From positions 1-51,187 of the forward strand of contig JAIZVZ010000018.1 in assembly GCA_021768485.1 (NCBI GenBank): 51,187 nucleotides of DNA. The letters run 5' to 3'. The notes below the pieces were generated by a model that saw nothing but the letters and a program-made list of their open reading frames with translations, did not search any database and was not told the DNA's origin. The stretch comes from Oxalobacteraceae bacterium (GTDB taxonomy: Bacteria > Pseudomonadota > Gammaproteobacteria > Burkholderiales > Burkholderiaceae_D). Made by a program: the position numbers and the translations under genes. Each line of letters begins with the position of its first letter. The stretch's first letter is position 1. This document shows, in pieces, positions 9,001 through 16,808 of the stretch.

Positions 9001-9017
9001 ACAAAAATGCTGACAAT

Positions 9018-10343
9018 ATGAGAAAAATTTATATCGAATGCGGGACGACTATGCGCTCGCGTGTCAATAGTGGCATTCAGCGTGTCGTGAAAAGCATACT
9101 GCGTGAAGCGGCGCGCATGGATGAGAAAATGAAGCTCTACGTCCCGGTCGAATATAACGCAGGCATGCTGATGTTGTGTCATGAGGAACCCGATACGAAG
9201 GCGGAGGCAAGTAAAACGCTGCCGATGCCGAGCATGGTTGTGCGTTTTGTGACGATGTTGAGGGGCAGAATGACAACGGGCCTCAAATACATCTTAAGGG
9301 AATTTTTGCCAGCGCCATTGCTGGCGCGAGTGCGGGCATATCGCGCAGCGATAATGATGGTGAACGCCCAGTTCCGGGCCCAGGTGACAGCAAAAGAACA
9401 ACCAAAAATAAATTGGCCGATCACGACGCAAGTCGGTGAAGAACCGGTTTTATTGCTTCTTGATTCATCGTGGTTTGCCGGTATTTTTGTATGTACGGAA
9501 GAATTTCGTGCACGCGGCGGCCATGTTTGTGGGGTGTTGTACGATCTAATTCCCTTTTCTCATCCAGAGACGGTACAGGAGAGTACTCGTCAGGCGCATA
9601 CTTCATGGTGGAATGAGGCGCCTAAATATCTCGACTCGGTAATCTGTATCTCCCAGGCTGTTGCTAATGAATTCATTGAATGGCAACGACGCCAATTTCC
9701 TGAAAATGCGCGTATTCCAGAAAATAAAATCAGTTATTTCCATCTCGGTTCTGAGTTGCCCGATTCTGTCGAGGAAATTGCGAAGTACAAATTTGAAAAA
9801 CCGTATGGCCTGATTGTGGGCTCTATCGAGCCACGCAAGAACCATGCACTGGCACTCGACGCTTTTGAAATATTATGGAGTAAAGGGGTGCAGATTGATC
9901 TTGTCATCGTCGGTGCCCATGGCTGGCATAGCGAGGCGCTGATCAAGCGCATGAAGACACATACGGAGTTTGGCAAACGATTGATCTTGATTCAGGATGC
10001 CAACGACAAAGATCTGGCGACTCTATATGCCGATGCCGTCGTCGCAATTTGTCCTTCTTTTGCGGAGGGCTTCGGACTGTCCATTGTGGAAGCGTTTCAG
10101 CGTGGTACGCGCGTGTTGTGCAGCGATATTCCTGTCTTTCGGGAAGTCGCAGGGAAAAATGCAGGCTACTTCAGTCCTTTTGATGCGTTATCTTTGGCGC
10201 AGGCCATTTCCGATGTGATGACATCAGCAATAGCTCCTTTGAACGTAGAGGGAAATCAGCGGACCTGGTTGAGCTGGCAAGAAAGTACCACGCAGCTTTT
10301 TCAACGTATTCACTTACTGGCAAATGCGCGCGCCCAGCGTTAG
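9018..10343 (+). CDS. GT4-family glycosyltransferase (WbdB/WbpX-like)
   Basis: 441 aa from ATG 9018 (MRKIYIECGTT), preferred because family members begin with this strand and a NSGIQRVV acceptor loop. An in-frame ATG at 8991 would overlap the preceding gene by 10 nt; neither has a clear RBS. The C-terminal GT4 domain has LIVGSIEPRKNHALALDAFE and the E-x7-E donor motif EGFGLSIVE followed by an RGTRVLCSDIPVFREVAG segment. The GSIEPRKN sequence is typical of mannosyl/rhamnosyl transferases of O-antigen clusters. A likely candidate for one of the D-rhamnan polymerising transferases; the exact role is inferred. Confidence 0.87.
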   Translation: MRKIYIECGTTMRSRVNSGIQRVVKSILREAARMDEKMKLYVPVEYNAGMLMLCHEEPDTKAEASKTLPMPSMVVRFVTMLRGRMTTGLKYILREFLPAPLLARVRAYRAAIMMVNAQFRAQVTAKEQPKINWPITTQVGEEPVLLLLDSSWFAGIFVCTEEFRARGGHVCGVLYDLIPFSHPETVQESTRQAHTSWWNEAPKYLDSVICISQAVANEFIEWQRRQFPENARIPENKISYFHLGSELPDSVEEIAKYKFEKPYGLIVGSIEPRKNHALALDAFEILWSKGVQIDLVIVGAHGWHSEALIKRMKTHTEFGKRLILIQDANDKDLATLYADAVVAICPSFAEGFGLSIVEAFQRGTRVLCSDIPVFREVAGKNAGYFSPFDALSLAQAISDVMTSAIAPLNVEGNQRTWLSWQESTTQLFQRIHLLANARAQR

Positions 10344-10501
10344 CTTTTGTTCAATATCGTTTCGTCAGTGATTCTGCATTTTTGCTAATTGAGACTCCCT
10401 AGAAATTGCTATCTCTGTGCCTATTTTTTACTGAAGGCAATAGGGTATTTTTAGTATTGCATTTTATTGGGATGACGTTCTTCATGTTATGGACCGCCGC
10501 C

Positions 10502-12037
10502 ATGTCAACACTGGACACTAATCAATCAATCGCTGAACGCGACATGCGTGGGAATGCGCTTCGTTTGCAGAAAATTGGAAAAATAAGTCTACAAATAGGC
10601 TTGCTGCTTCTGGCCGTAATGTTTTTATATGAAACATGGCTGGTAGTGGCAATGCATAGTCAGGCCGATTTGCAAGCCGGCTCGCCTGATGAATCATTGA
10701 TGATTGATTGTTTGCCCAAGCATGGCCTGCTCTTCGGCTTTTTGGCAGCGTACGGTCCATTTTTTTGGGGGATATTGTCCGCATTAAATGCAATTATTCC
10801 CGCGACATATCAAATTTTCGTTTTGCGCATTATTTTCGTTTTATTTAAATATATTGCTTGGTTGATTTTGCTGCGAGAGCTATGCCGGGGGCAGAATTTC
10901 TGGCGTGCCAGCGTATTTTTGCTGGCGCTCATGACGACGCCTGGCTATCTGTTTTTTGGGAAGATCATCGCTCCGGAATACTTGCTGTTTTTGCCCACGA
11001 GTCTTTGTTTTGCTTTTTTGCTGCAGGACCGCGCCCGCTTCGGCTCCCACTATTTATGGGCCCTGGTGTGCGCCGCGCTGACCACGGCGACCAAGATTTC
11101 GGCGGCCCCCATCACCTTCTGCGTGGTCGCTTATGGTTTGCTGTATCCCTTGTTTATTCCCGATGCGAGAAGCAGATATCGCAGCATTATTAGAAACACC
11201 TTGTTAGTATTGATCCTTCTTGCGCTGGCGACGCTCTCGCTGGTCAACATCCATGACTCTGTCGATCAGATCCGCGCCGTCGCGGCCATCATTCCCGAGG
11301 CGCGTTACAATGTCGACGCGCTCACGCTTGCCTGGAACCGCACGGAGATGACCTGGGACCGGATTCTGGTGGGCGGTCTCAGCGATGATTTCCTTCCTCT
11401 CATCATCGTGACGATGATTTTGCCGCTGGCTCTCATCGTCAGAAAAATGCTCGCCAAAGACAATGGCGCGATTCTCTTGGCCATTGTCTTGAGTGGCGTG
11501 CTCATGCTGATTTCTGCGATCAGCCACGGCCTGGCATTTAGCTGGTATGTGTTTATTCCGATGTATTTGCTGGCGTTTGCGGCACTGATGAGTCTTCCGT
11601 CTCAGCAAATGGACCGTTTATACATCGGCTTGTACGTTGTATTGTTGGTTGTTTTTGCGGTTCAGGGCGCGCACAGAATGCATGAACGCATCAGCCTGAA
11701 AATTAATAATAACCATCAACTCGCACGCCATGCGCTGACCATGCAAAAAGTCGTGCAGTATTTTTCGAACGAGGTGCCATGCGCGCGTACCGGCAACCTC
11801 GATTTGCTGGTCCCGCAAATTCCTTCTTCATCGGCCATTGTTTTTACTCCGGCGCGCCTGAGCCTCAATCCAAAAACGCCGCCCGATGTCCTGGTTGTCA
11901 ATCGCCAATTGGACGAACACATGATGTTGCAGTTCGCGCTAAAAGGGGATTTATCTCAGTATCGGGAAATACAACAAATCGGACCGTTGTCTTTATACGC
12001 CAGAACGAATTTATCTTGTCTTAAGCAATTATCTTAG
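10502..12037 (+). CDS. GT-C-like polytopic membrane protein
   Basis: About 511 aa from ATG 10502. In-frame alternatives lie at 10472, 10487 and 10544 and none has a good RBS. The first span is ISLQIGLLLLAVMFLYETW; the following loop contains GSPDESLMID, a DE pair like that of its neighbours. About ten spans follow. The GKIIAPEYLLFLPTSL and TTATKISAAPITF segments align by eye with GGKLITPEFYQLALIS and VGIKLSAITLVLF in the next gene, so the two are diverged paralogues. GC content rises in the middle (about 11.0-11.5 kb) relative to the neighbours. The role in periplasmic glycan modification is inferred. Confidence 0.72.
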   Translation: MSTLDTNQSIAERDMRGNALRLQKIGKISLQIGLLLLAVMFLYETWLVVAMHSQADLQAGSPDESLMIDCLPKHGLLFGFLAAYGPFFWGILSALNAIIPATYQIFVLRIIFVLFKYIAWLILLRELCRGQNFWRASVFLLALMTTPGYLFFGKIIAPEYLLFLPTSLCFAFLLQDRARFGSHYLWALVCAALTTATKISAAPITFCVVAYGLLYPLFIPDARSRYRSIIRNTLLVLILLALATLSLVNIHDSVDQIRAVAAIIPEARYNVDALTLAWNRTEMTWDRILVGGLSDDFLPLIIVTMILPLALIVRKMLAKDNGAILLAIVLSGVLMLISAISHGLAFSWYVFIPMYLLAFAALMSLPSQQMDRLYIGLYVVLLVVFAVQGAHRMHERISLKINNNHQLARHALTMQKVVQYFSNEVPCARTGNLDLLVPQIPSSSAIVFTPARLSLNPKTPPDVLVVNRQLDEHMMLQFALKGDLSQYREIQQIGPLSLYARTNLSCLKQLS

Positions 12038-12204
12038 CCATATTTGTTGGTAATAAGGTATTTATTTGTGTGATGTGAGTTGTGTAATAGATAGAGTTTG
12101 TAGAAATGCAATATACCTTTTGATAATATTTTTGTGATCTAAAACGTGAAATCGATAGCTTCTGCCGCGTCGATTGTTTTTGTGCAAGCCGACATAATTA
12201 ATTG

Positions 12205-13785
12205 ATGATGCTTGATATGCGTATTTTGAAATTGCAGGCAATTCCCACATTTTTTACCACCCGCCGGTACTTGAATGGCCGCTGTACGGGGCCGGAGTTG
12301 CTCGCTATTGGATTCTTGGTCGTCTTTTGTTTATTGCGATTACCTTATTTCCTTGGCGCCGCCTATGTTTTCGATGAGGAAAAGCACACGCTTGCCATGC
12401 AGACGTTGCGAATTGAGAATTTTGAAGCGTTCGGAGCTGCGTATTGGGTTGCGGGCTATTTGATTATCAAGCTCTTTGGTGGATATGCGCTCTCTGTAAT
12501 GCGCCTGCTTGCTTTTGCTAGTCTTTTATATACGGCATTCTCGCTTTATCGGATTTCGCGAATATCAAATAAGCCGCTTGCACCATTTGTTTTTCTTTTG
12601 GCGATGACGTCGCCGGTATTTTGGTTTGGTGGCAAGCTGATTACGCCAGAGTTTTATCAGCTGGCGCTAATTTCGTTTGTTGCGATTCGGAGCTTTCATA
12701 AAAAAACGATTCCTTGGTGGGGCTACCTTGCTTTGGGATTTGTTGTCGGCATCAAACTGTCTGCCATCACTCTTGTTTTGTTCTTGATTTTACTTGATGA
12801 GGGTTTTCCGGTATCCGTCAGCCGACAAAACATTAAAAAATTGATTGCTGTATCTGGATTTTTTATAGCTGGATATATTCTCAGTTCTCCAAATATCGTT
12901 TATGCCCCTCTGGAGTATAAGCGTCTTTTTTTTACGAATATTGGTCATGTCAATGGATTAAGACCAGATTTTTGGACTATGAAAATACTTACCTGGGACT
13001 ATATCCAGGATTGGGGACTACTCTACTACATAAGTCCGGTAGCGCTGATTGCGTTTGCTATCTTCATGAGTGCAACTAGGAATTGGAAAATATTGGCAAT
13101 TGGTTCGGCTTGTTTGGGTTTACTTGTTGCCTTGATTCTTAAGAATGAATCGTTTTTGCCTTGGCATGCCTTTCTCTCGGTTGCGATTCTCTGGTTTGCC
13201 TTTGCCTTTGCAAAACCTATAAAAGCTGCCCCCCTGTGGTTGCTCCAAGTGTGCTTGGGGAGCTGTATTATTTTAAATACTTCAATTTTTATACAGCAAT
13301 GGCCACTCGACTGGAAGGGGCAGCAGGAATTTTTACAGCAACAAAAGCATCGAGGGGACGTAGATAATTGCTTACGTCAATTTGCTCAGAATAATGTCCC
13401 TCAATGGGGGAGGGCTCGTCCAGTTATGTGTTACAGCAATTACAGAGTGGATGGTGAACTTAAGGGATTTTGTGACAGTGAGCGGCTTTCAAATGTAATG
13501 AACTCAGAAGCCGGGCATCCGCAGATATTTAAGCTGTATAAGATGACGAGATCTAAATTTAAGGAATTACTTTCCATTAGCCCGGTTATTTTTATTGCCA
13601 ATAAAAATATTGAAAATATCTATGGAGAAGATTACGCAGAACAAAATACTTTTTTGCGTTCAATGACAATTGAATTGAAAGAGCAGGAATCGTTCCCCGT
13701 TTCTTCGAAGATTATTGGCGTTTGTGGCCCGTATCAGATTTTTCAGTATGAAGCCGAGAATGTTGCGTTGGAAAATAAAAAATGA
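12205..13785 (+). CDS. GT-C-like polytopic membrane protein (paralogue of the preceding gene)
   Basis: 526 aa; starts at the first of two adjacent ATG codons (12205, 12208), no clear RBS. A hydrophobic span (ELLAIGFLVVFCLLRLPYF) leads into YVFDEEKHT, with acidic residues in the first loop as in GT-C enzymes, then about nine more spans and a soluble C-terminal domain of about 130 residues containing five or more Cys. Very AT-rich. It shares the GGKLITPEF and GIKLSA segments with the upstream paralogue. It overlaps the next small gene by 4 nt (ATGA), so the two are probably translationally coupled. Confidence 0.75.
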   Translation: MMLDMRILKLQAIPTFFTTRRYLNGRCTGPELLAIGFLVVFCLLRLPYFLGAAYVFDEEKHTLAMQTLRIENFEAFGAAYWVAGYLIIKLFGGYALSVMRLLAFASLLYTAFSLYRISRISNKPLAPFVFLLAMTSPVFWFGGKLITPEFYQLALISFVAIRSFHKKTIPWWGYLALGFVVGIKLSAITLVLFLILLDEGFPVSVSRQNIKKLIAVSGFFIAGYILSSPNIVYAPLEYKRLFFTNIGHVNGLRPDFWTMKILTWDYIQDWGLLYYISPVALIAFAIFMSATRNWKILAIGSACLGLLVALILKNESFLPWHAFLSVAILWFAFAFAKPIKAAPLWLLQVCLGSCIILNTSIFIQQWPLDWKGQQEFLQQQKHRGDVDNCLRQFAQNNVPQWGRARPVMCYSNYRVDGELKGFCDSERLSNVMNSEAGHPQIFKLYKMTRSKFKELLSISPVIFIANKNIENIYGEDYAEQNTFLRSMTIELKEQESFPVSSKIIGVCGPYQIFQYEAENVALENKK

Positions 13786-14312
13786 AGACACTTTTTCAAA
13801 TTATTGCGCTTAATTTAGTGATTTTTGCATTTCTGCATTTTGCACATTTTCGATTGTTACACCCTAAAATTGTGTTCTTGGCTGGGGTAGTCGATGCTGC
13901 CATTTCTGTCTTGATTGCATCAGTTATCTCCAGTTTCGTCTTTGAGAATATAGTATTAATTGTGGCAGCAGGAATGTTTTGTTTTTCATCAAGTATGCTG
14001 TATGTCACGTTGCTTCCGACGATGGTAGATCGATCGATAACAGTTTATACGTTGTTGAGCCTAAGAGATGCTGGGCCGAAAGGAATGAGCGAAGCTGAAA
14101 TTTCAGAGAAACTGAGTGGTAATCGGATAATTGAAAAGCGATTTGAAGAGTTGCAGGAAACAGGGGCGATTCTTAACAATAACGGACAGTTGACATTGTC
14201 GCCTCGGGGATCGATGAGCGCGGCTGTATTTGCACTCGATATGAAATTATTGTCTCTGGATCGCGAGTACAAAATTTTCCAGAATGAAGGTGTTCAGAAA
14301 CCATCTAATTAA
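13782..14312 (+). CDS. small membrane protein with three spans and a C-terminal winged-helix-like domain
   Basis: 176 aa. Three predicted spans (about 4-23, 29-54, 55-80) lead directly into a conspicuous DRSITVYTLLSL segment and a soluble domain (about 84-165). That domain reads like a winged helix: a helix pair (SEAEISEKLSGNRIIEKRFEELQETGAI), a short hairpin (LNNNGQLTLSPRGS) and a final helix. I do not recognise a named family. It could be a membrane-bound transcription regulator, or a protein-protein adaptor using a winged helix to organise the GT-C enzyme encoded immediately upstream with a 4-nt overlap. Last gene of the island. Confidence 0.7.
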   Translation: MKTLFQIIALNLVIFAFLHFAHFRLLHPKIVFLAGVVDAAISVLIASVISSFVFENIVLIVAAGMFCFSSSMLYVTLLPTMVDRSITVYTLLSLRDAGPKGMSEAEISEKLSGNRIIEKRFEELQETGAILNNNGQLTLSPRGSMSAAVFALDMKLLSLDREYKIFQNEGVQKPSN

Positions 14313-14814
14313 GATGACTGACATTCTTTATATATTTTCTTTGGCCCGCGGCATTTGCTACACGTATCCACGGTATATCCATTAAAAGGTGGCCTCCTTA
14401 TAGGAAAGATCCAATCAGCTTGAGTAAGCATCCACACAAACGTGTGCAAAATAACAACGCAAGAATAGAGAAAAATAGGTAAAAATCCCTCTTGCCCGGC
14501 AAGCGTTTATTGTCAAATGTGTATGATGAAAACAGGTTTCTCAAAATGACGAAACCGTGAATCGGAGGATTTTTATTGCTTGTCTCAAAACGAATATTTC
14601 CCGTGATCCAGTAAAACAATTAAGCATGAAAATTTTTGTTTCACACTGGGTGCGTTGAACGATGTGATCTGTTTTAAAAAATATCCCGATTTCAGATGAC
14701 GGCCTTTTTTTCATTCATTGCGTGCCTGCCAAGATATGCGTACATCGCCGATATGAAGCGCGCCCAGTACATTACCGACTTTGTTAAAAATTATCGCCGG
14801 CCGGATATTGTCTG
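14313..14814. other. non-coding right flank of the polysaccharide island
   Basis: About 500 AT-rich bases with no credible gene; a 73-codon reverse frame here looks like chance. A small CACAC/GTGTG hairpin sits near 14432. No terminator with a T-run is evident after the last island gene. Base composition returns to the chromosomal type around 14.8 kb. Confidence 0.45.
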
Positions 14815-15729
14815 ATGGATGATCACTACGTAAAAATCATTGCCTCACTCGGAGACAGGCGCAAGCTTGTAACGAATCAGGCTATTTATGCGGGAAACGG
14901 CATCAAACTTGTCGATAAAGACGTTCATTTCAATTCGAGCTTTGTGGCGCGGCTTATTCAGCACAAGTTGGTTTCCCCGCTTGAGGAATGTCTCGATATC
15001 GATGATTGCGTCACTGTCGCCTCCTTAACCGATGCAGCAGCGACCTTGCTGATGAGTAGCCCTATATCGTGCTGGGTTGCCATCCGCTCAGAGCCGGAAA
15101 TCAGTGCAAGAATATTGGAAGTCATCCGGTCGGTCACGCTGAACGCGCCATTCGCTTTCAAGCTGACCTTGGCCAGTGAACAGCGAAAAGATATATATGA
15201 GCACAGCCTGCAGGTCACGCTTCTTTCTGTATATCTTGCAATCAAAGCCAATATTTCTGACGATGAGCTCATCACGATCGCCACCGCAGCTTTGTTCCAC
15301 GATATGGGCTTGCTGCACATTGAACCTTCGATCCTCGGAGCGGGCAAGAAGTTGGCTTTTGCGGAATGGCATCACCTCTATTCCCATCCCATTACGGCCT
15401 ATCTGATTCTGCAATCTTACCCGGAGTACCATCCGCAAGTCAGTACTGCTGTGTATGAACATCATGAGCGCATGGATGGCAGTGGCTATCCACGTGGATT
15501 GATGGGGCATGAAATCAGTCTGCCGGCCCAAGTTTTGATGCTTGCTGAAATAGCCGGCTCTTTTATTTTTAATGATTCCGGACAAAGAGCGCATCACCTG
15601 GCCATCGCCCTGATTGCGTGTCGAGGCCGCGCTGTAAGCAATGCAGTACGTGGCCTGGCTTTATGCCGAAAGCGGGAAGTAATGGGGGGGCTGGCAATGC
15701 GAACAGGCCATTTAAATACGTCAGCTTAG
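14815..15729 (+). CDS. HD-GYP domain protein (c-di-GMP phosphodiesterase-like)
   Basis: 304 aa. Residues 1-110 are an uncharacterised N-terminal region with the IKLVDKD-type pattern frequent in betaproteobacterial HD-GYP proteins. The HD-GYP core follows: EHSLQV (H130), FHDMGLLHIEPSIL (H162-D163), SHPITAYLIL (H191) and HHERMDGSGYPRGL (H216, H217, GYP at 224-226). Metal ligands and the GYP signature are present, but the Lys of the usual HDxGK motif is Leu. The last 50 or so residues (from about 255) are Arg/Gly/Cys-rich and unlike the family. A run of seven Gs lies in the coding 3' end and one of eight Gs just after the stop, so a degraded or slippage-prone end is possible. Expected to hydrolyse c-di-GMP, if active. 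Confidence 0.82.
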   Translation: MDDHYVKIIASLGDRRKLVTNQAIYAGNGIKLVDKDVHFNSSFVARLIQHKLVSPLEECLDIDDCVTVASLTDAAATLLMSSPISCWVAIRSEPEISARILEVIRSVTLNAPFAFKLTLASEQRKDIYEHSLQVTLLSVYLAIKANISDDELITIATAALFHDMGLLHIEPSILGAGKKLAFAEWHHLYSHPITAYLILQSYPEYHPQVSTAVYEHHERMDGSGYPRGLMGHEISLPAQVLMLAEIAGSFIFNDSGQRAHHLAIALIACRGRAVSNAVRGLALCRKREVMGGLAMRTGHLNTSA

Positions 15730-15851
15730 CTCTGGCTAGGTCGCGATGAAGGGGGGGGCGGCAATGAATCGTGCCGTATCAGAAGTGCCGTATCGGCGAT
15801 GAATGGGGGCCTTATTTGCACCTTTTTGAGGTACTCAGCTTCGTGCTTGAT

Positions 15852-15927
15852 TGGTGCGGCTGGCTGGAATCGAACCAGCGACCCTTGGCTTCGGAGGCCA
15901 ATACTCTATCCACTGAGCTACAGCCGC
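15852..15927 (-). tRNA. tRNA-Arg (CCG)
   Basis: A 76-nt cloverleaf on the reverse strand with encoded CCA. The 7-bp acceptor stem GCGGCTG / CAGCCGC is fully paired, the anticodon loop is CTCCGAA (anticodon CCG), and the T-arm GGTTCGATTCC is intact. A forward open frame through it (15771-16109) is an artefact. Confidence 0.97.
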
Positions 15928-16169
15928 GTATGAGGAATATATTGCAGACCCGAAGGATACCGTTTTTCTCGATTGCCGTCTATGTAATCTGTGGCGGCAA
16001 CTATCTGAATGGCAATTTCAATTCCAAAAAACCATATTTACTCTATAATCTTCGCTTGACCGCATCCACATGTGACCGGTTGCGCGTTCGCGTGACCTGC
16101 ATGGCATAATTTGTTTCTGTAATGTTGCACACGTAGCCAATCGGCTTTGAAAATTGCACTGAGGAAAAC
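15928..16169. promoter_or_regulatory. promoter region between tRNA-Arg and the cytochrome c gene
   Basis: 242 non-coding bases. TATAAT at 16044-16049 is a good -10 candidate for the cytochrome gene, with a weak ATTCCA at the -35 position. A GAGGAAA ribosome binding site at 16161-16167 sits just before the cytochrome ATG. Confidence 0.4.
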
Positions 16170-16724
16170 ATGAGCGAACCACAAAACGAACACCAATCCG
16201 CCATCAAGACTCCTAAACAGTTGTTAGTTGCGGTCGCCGGCTTTTTTTTAGTCGTCGTCATCGGTATTATTTTACTGGTTCAATATGCGACCACGGAAAA
16301 ACTGACCGGTGCCGGATCGGACAGCCAGTCGGGCGAAGCGGTGACCAATCGCATCAGACCGGTGGCGGATATCGATTACACCTTCAAGGATGCCAGCGGG
16401 CCGAAGCAATTGCAGGCCGGCGACGCCGTCTATACCACGGTCTGTGCTGCCTGCCATGGCAGCGGGGCCGCCGGTTCGCCCAAGCTGGCTGACGCCGGTG
16501 CGTGGGGGCCGCGTATCGCCCAGGGCTATCCAACCTTGCTCCAGCACGCTGTCGAAGGTATTCGCGCCATGCCGGCCAAGGGCGGCAATCCTGACCTTGA
16601 CGAGGTCGAAGTGGCGCGCGCGGTCGTGTATATGGCCAATCAGAGCGGTGCCAAGTTCAAGGAACCCGAAGTCAAGCCGGCCGCCACGGACGCCGCCGGC
16701 GCCGAACCCGCCGCCGCAAAATAA
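16170..16724 (+). CDS. membrane-anchored cytochrome c5-type protein
   Basis: 184 aa. ATG 16170 follows GAGGAAA very closely. One uncleaved membrane anchor (about 17-37), then a periplasmic linker and a single class I cytochrome c domain: haem-binding CAACH (C92, C95, H96) and a likely axial Met in RAMPAKGG (M134). An Ala/Pro-rich tail follows. Carries electrons in the periplasm, probably to a terminal oxidase. The CAACHGSGAAGSPKLAD pattern fits the c5/CycB family. A bidirectional terminator separates it from the convergent M16 gene. Confidence 0.92.
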   Translation: MSEPQNEHQSAIKTPKQLLVAVAGFFLVVVIGIILLVQYATTEKLTGAGSDSQSGEAVTNRIRPVADIDYTFKDASGPKQLQAGDAVYTTVCAACHGSGAAGSPKLADAGAWGPRIAQGYPTLLQHAVEGIRAMPAKGGNPDLDEVEVARAVVYMANQSGAKFKEPEVKPAATDAAGAEPAAAK

Positions 16725-16753
16725 GTACGGCAACCTGCAGTACGCCATTGATG

Positions 16754-16790
16754 AAAAAAAGCCGCCCGGTGCGAACCGGGCGGCTTTTTT
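16754..16790. terminator. bidirectional intrinsic terminator
   Basis: A strong 10-bp stem (GCCGCCCGGT / ACCGGGCGGC) with a 4-nt loop, flanked by A7 on the left and T6 on the right. It serves both the cytochrome gene (+) and the convergent M16 peptidase gene (-). Confidence 0.93.
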
Positions 16791-16808
16791 GTGCAGAGTG
16801 CCGATGGC

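Noticed and set aside
15852-15927. tRNA-Arg as attachment site for the AT-rich island
   Set aside because: More than a kilobase of native-looking sequence with the HD-GYP gene lies between, no duplicated tRNA 3' end was seen on the far side, and there is no integrase.
15771-16109. 112-codon forward frame containing CGWLESNQRPLASEANTLST
   Set aside because: It reads through the reverse-strand tRNA-Arg gene; this peptide is a well-known spurious translation of tRNA sequence.
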